From Sulfurospirillum arcachonense (lineage in GTDB: Bacteria; Campylobacterota; Campylobacteria; Campylobacterales; Sulfurospirillaceae): a stretch of DNA of 5,617 nt. Within the stretch, counting starts at the first letter, position 1; every line of letters begins with the position of its first letter. Shown in pieces: positions 4,256 to 5,617 of the stretch. The notes beneath the pieces are model-generated. The model was not told where the DNA came from, searched no databases, and saw only the letters and a program-made list of their open reading frames with translations. The position numbers and the translations under genes are program-made. Where the stretch lies: assembly GCA_015662785.1 (NCBI GenBank), contig DQTM01000043.1, positions 1-5,617 of the forward strand, read 5' to 3'.

Positions 4256-5553
4256 GAACCTGAATTGTCATTCATTATCTCAATTATGACCTTATCTGTT
4301 ATACTCATTCCATCTTGAGATAGCTTTCCTATGTTTTTTAGAGTTTTCTCTATATCTTCAGCGATGATACCATCTCCACCATGAAGAAATTTTCCTTCTC
4401 GAGCTAAAAGAAAAGAGTCAAAAGCAGCATAAATAGTAGTTGAAACTTTCATAGCACAAGATGACTTTGCACCATCACATATGATGCCAGACACATCTCC
4501 CAAGGTATTAATGATAGAGTGCGCTACTACTTTATAACTCTCTTTATTTAGAAATGCCAAAGCCCCAGCAACTGCGGCTGAAGAGCAGATAACACCACAA
4601 TAAGCTGATAATCTTCCTACATTGGTTTTGATATGTATAGTTGCCAAGTGAGAGAAAAATAGTGCACGAATCAGTTCTTCGCCTGCTATTTTGTTTATGC
4701 GAGCATACTCTATGAGTGCAAGTGAAGAGGTCATTCCTTGGTTTCCACTTCCACTTGTTGTCATAACAGGAAGTGCGCAACCACTCATTCTAGCATCACT
4801 TCCTGCACTTGCAAAACTAGCAGCTCTATTTCTTGCATCATCTCCATAAAAGCCATTGTCTATATTGTCGCTGATGATTTTTCCTATATTTACACCATAG
4901 TTTCCCATCAATCCTTCACGAGCTATTTGAGAATTTAGTGCTATTACCTTTGTAAAAAGTGCTTCAATTTTGTCAAGATCAATAACTTTTGCAAGGTTAT
5001 ATATGACTTCAATACTAAGAAGCTCTCTATCTTTTGACGGAGAGTTAAAATCTATATCATTGCAAGGGCGGTCTAGTATAATTTTATGATTTTTTTCTAT
5101 GTGAGTGATATTTGTATGCATGTGTTTTATCTCAACAGAAGCACTTTTCCCACTGATTGATTCTAATGTAATGTTTGCATAGAGTTTTATGTCAGTATCT
5201 TCATGTATAACTTCTATGTTTTTATTTTTGATAAACTCTCTTACTTTGACCATGTCTTTTTCGTTTATATTGCTTATAACCATTAAGTCTTTTTTGGCAT
5301 CACCAGCTACTATGCCCATGACAACAGAGGTCTCTATACCAACCATACCACCACTATTTGGAACTACTACACTTTTGACATTTTTTATCATGTTGCCAGA
5401 TACTTTTATGATTACTTTTTTTACCTCATCATCTAGTATTTCTTTGGCTTTTGCCGCTACATAAGCTAAAGCAATTGGCTCAGTGCAACCTTCAGCAGGT
5501 ACAACTTCTTCATCAAGTATATTAAGTATTTTTCTCTCTATATCTTTATCCAT
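4252..5553 (-). CDS. cyuA: L-cysteine desulfidase (CyuA / UPF0597 family)
   Basis: This cytoplasmic Fe-S enzyme breaks L-cysteine into pyruvate, ammonia and sulfide. Its 433 residues are full length for the YhaM/UPF0597 group, which is related to the iron-sulfur L-serine dehydratases. Conserved blocks are visible: VVPAEGCTEPIALA (17-30), VVVPNSGGMVGIETS (62-76), AREGLMGNYGVNIG (211-224), MTTSGSGNQGMTSSL (264-278), the GRLSAYCGVICSSAA stretch (313-327) and GIICDGAKSSCAMK (356-369). C23, C319, C359 and C366 reproduce the spacing of the four cluster cysteines described for the Methanocaldococcus jannaschii enzyme (40 residues between the second and third, 7 between the third and fourth), so the protein looks active. 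L-serine could be a second substrate. The ATG at 5553 has no good ribosome site. A TATAAT at 5574-5569 suggests a very short leader. It stands alone on its strand, over 300 bp from the Fur-family gene. Confidence 0.93.
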   Translation of the reverse strand: MDKDIERKILNILDEEVVPAEGCTEPIALAYVAAKAKEILDDEVKKVIIKVSGNMIKNVKSVVVPNSGGMVGIETSVVMGIVAGDAKKDLMVISNINEKDMVKVREFIKNKNIEVIHEDTDIKLYANITLESISGKSASVEIKHMHTNITHIEKNHKIILDRPCNDIDFNSPSKDRELLSIEVIYNLAKVIDLDKIEALFTKVIALNSQIAREGLMGNYGVNIGKIISDNIDNGFYGDDARNRAASFASAGSDARMSGCALPVMTTSGSGNQGMTSSLALIEYARINKIAGEELIRALFFSHLATIHIKTNVGRLSAYCGVICSSAAVAGALAFLNKESYKVVAHSIINTLGDVSGIICDGAKSSCAMKVSTTIYAAFDSFLLAREGKFLHGGDGIIAEDIEKTLKNIGKLSQDGMSITDKVIIEIMNDNSGS

Positions 5554-5568
5554 AATAGTTTTGATTTT

Positions 5569-5574
5569 ATTATA
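5569..5574 (-). promoter_or_regulatory. Likely -10 element of cyuA
   Basis: TATAAT on the minus strand is 15 bp upstream of the cyuA ATG. It has no TGn extension and no clear -35; the upstream sequence is A/T-rich. The leader would be about 9 nt, which fits the missing ribosome site. Confidence 0.45.
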
Positions 5575-5606
5575 GGAAAATTTTATAAATATTTATAGAA
5601 AAATAT

Positions 5607-5615
5607 TGCTATACT
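5607..5615 (+). promoter_or_regulatory. Plus-strand extended -10 for a gene beyond the right edge
   Basis: TGC-TATACT fits the extended -10 pattern and points out of the window, away from cyuA. No plus-strand coding sequence begins before the edge, so the gene it would serve cannot be seen. Confidence 0.4.
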
Positions 5616-5617
5616 TA

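Noticed and set aside
4544..4780. Second minus-strand frame within cyuA
   Set aside because: It overlaps the conserved GSGNQGM and AYCG regions in another frame, and there is no sign that cyuA is frameshifted.
4738..5464. Plus-strand open frames (4738-4938, 5189-5464) opposite cyuA
   Set aside because: They are Ser/Thr/Ile-rich shadow frames over strongly conserved cyuA motifs.

Overview
This window is AT-rich (about two thirds A+T by eye) and most likely comes from a Campylobacterota (epsilonproteobacterial) chromosome, close to Sulfurimonas or Sulfuricurvum. That placement is inferred. It rests on low GC, TGnTATAAT-type extended -10 promoters, the flavour of the proteins, and the mix of genes: a Fur-family regulator, a zinc-type ABC importer, DUF302, DUF481 and an L-cysteine desulfidase.

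Layout, left to right. Positions 1-429 (minus) hold the 5' part of a membrane-anchored sensor gene. It runs off the left edge and is broken by an apparent one-base frameshift at 170-172. A short intergenic stretch (430-499) carries a perfectly palindromic, two-way extended -10 promoter. It serves the sensor gene and a 149-aa hypothetical gene on the plus strand (500-949). That gene meets a secreted DUF302 protein (942-1394, minus) tail to tail, overlapping by 8 bp.

Next is a compact minus-strand cluster, read from right to left: Fur-family regulator (3943-3536), tRNA-Ser(GGA) (3513-3426), znuC-like ATPase (3409-2675), znuB-like permease (2682-1870), and a degraded DUF481 outer-membrane-protein gene (1873-1461). 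The DUF481 gene keeps both ends of the protein, in different frames, and has lost the middle. Gaps are 22 and 16 bp around the tRNA, and the last three genes overlap by 8 and 4 bp. The group therefore looks like one mixed mRNA/tRNA operon with a second promoter just before the tRNA. The substrate-binding protein (ZnuA) is not in the window.

The 308-bp gap 3944-4251 holds the regulator's promoter, with a possible operator over its -10, and a notable structured element at 4031-4168. This element has a ~28-bp imperfect inverted repeat enclosing three smaller potential hairpins, with one more hairpin next to it. Two of the three mismatches in the long stem become G-U pairs only in minus-strand RNA.

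The right part (4252-5553, minus) is a complete L-cysteine desulfidase (CyuA/UPF0597) with all four expected Fe-S cysteines. At the right edge its promoter lies near a plus-strand extended -10 that probably serves a gene outside the window.

No CRISPR array, insertion-sequence transposase or phage gene was seen. The best candidates for something undescribed are the folded intergenic element, the tRNA embedded in a metal-uptake operon, and the repeated TACATGTA palindromes.
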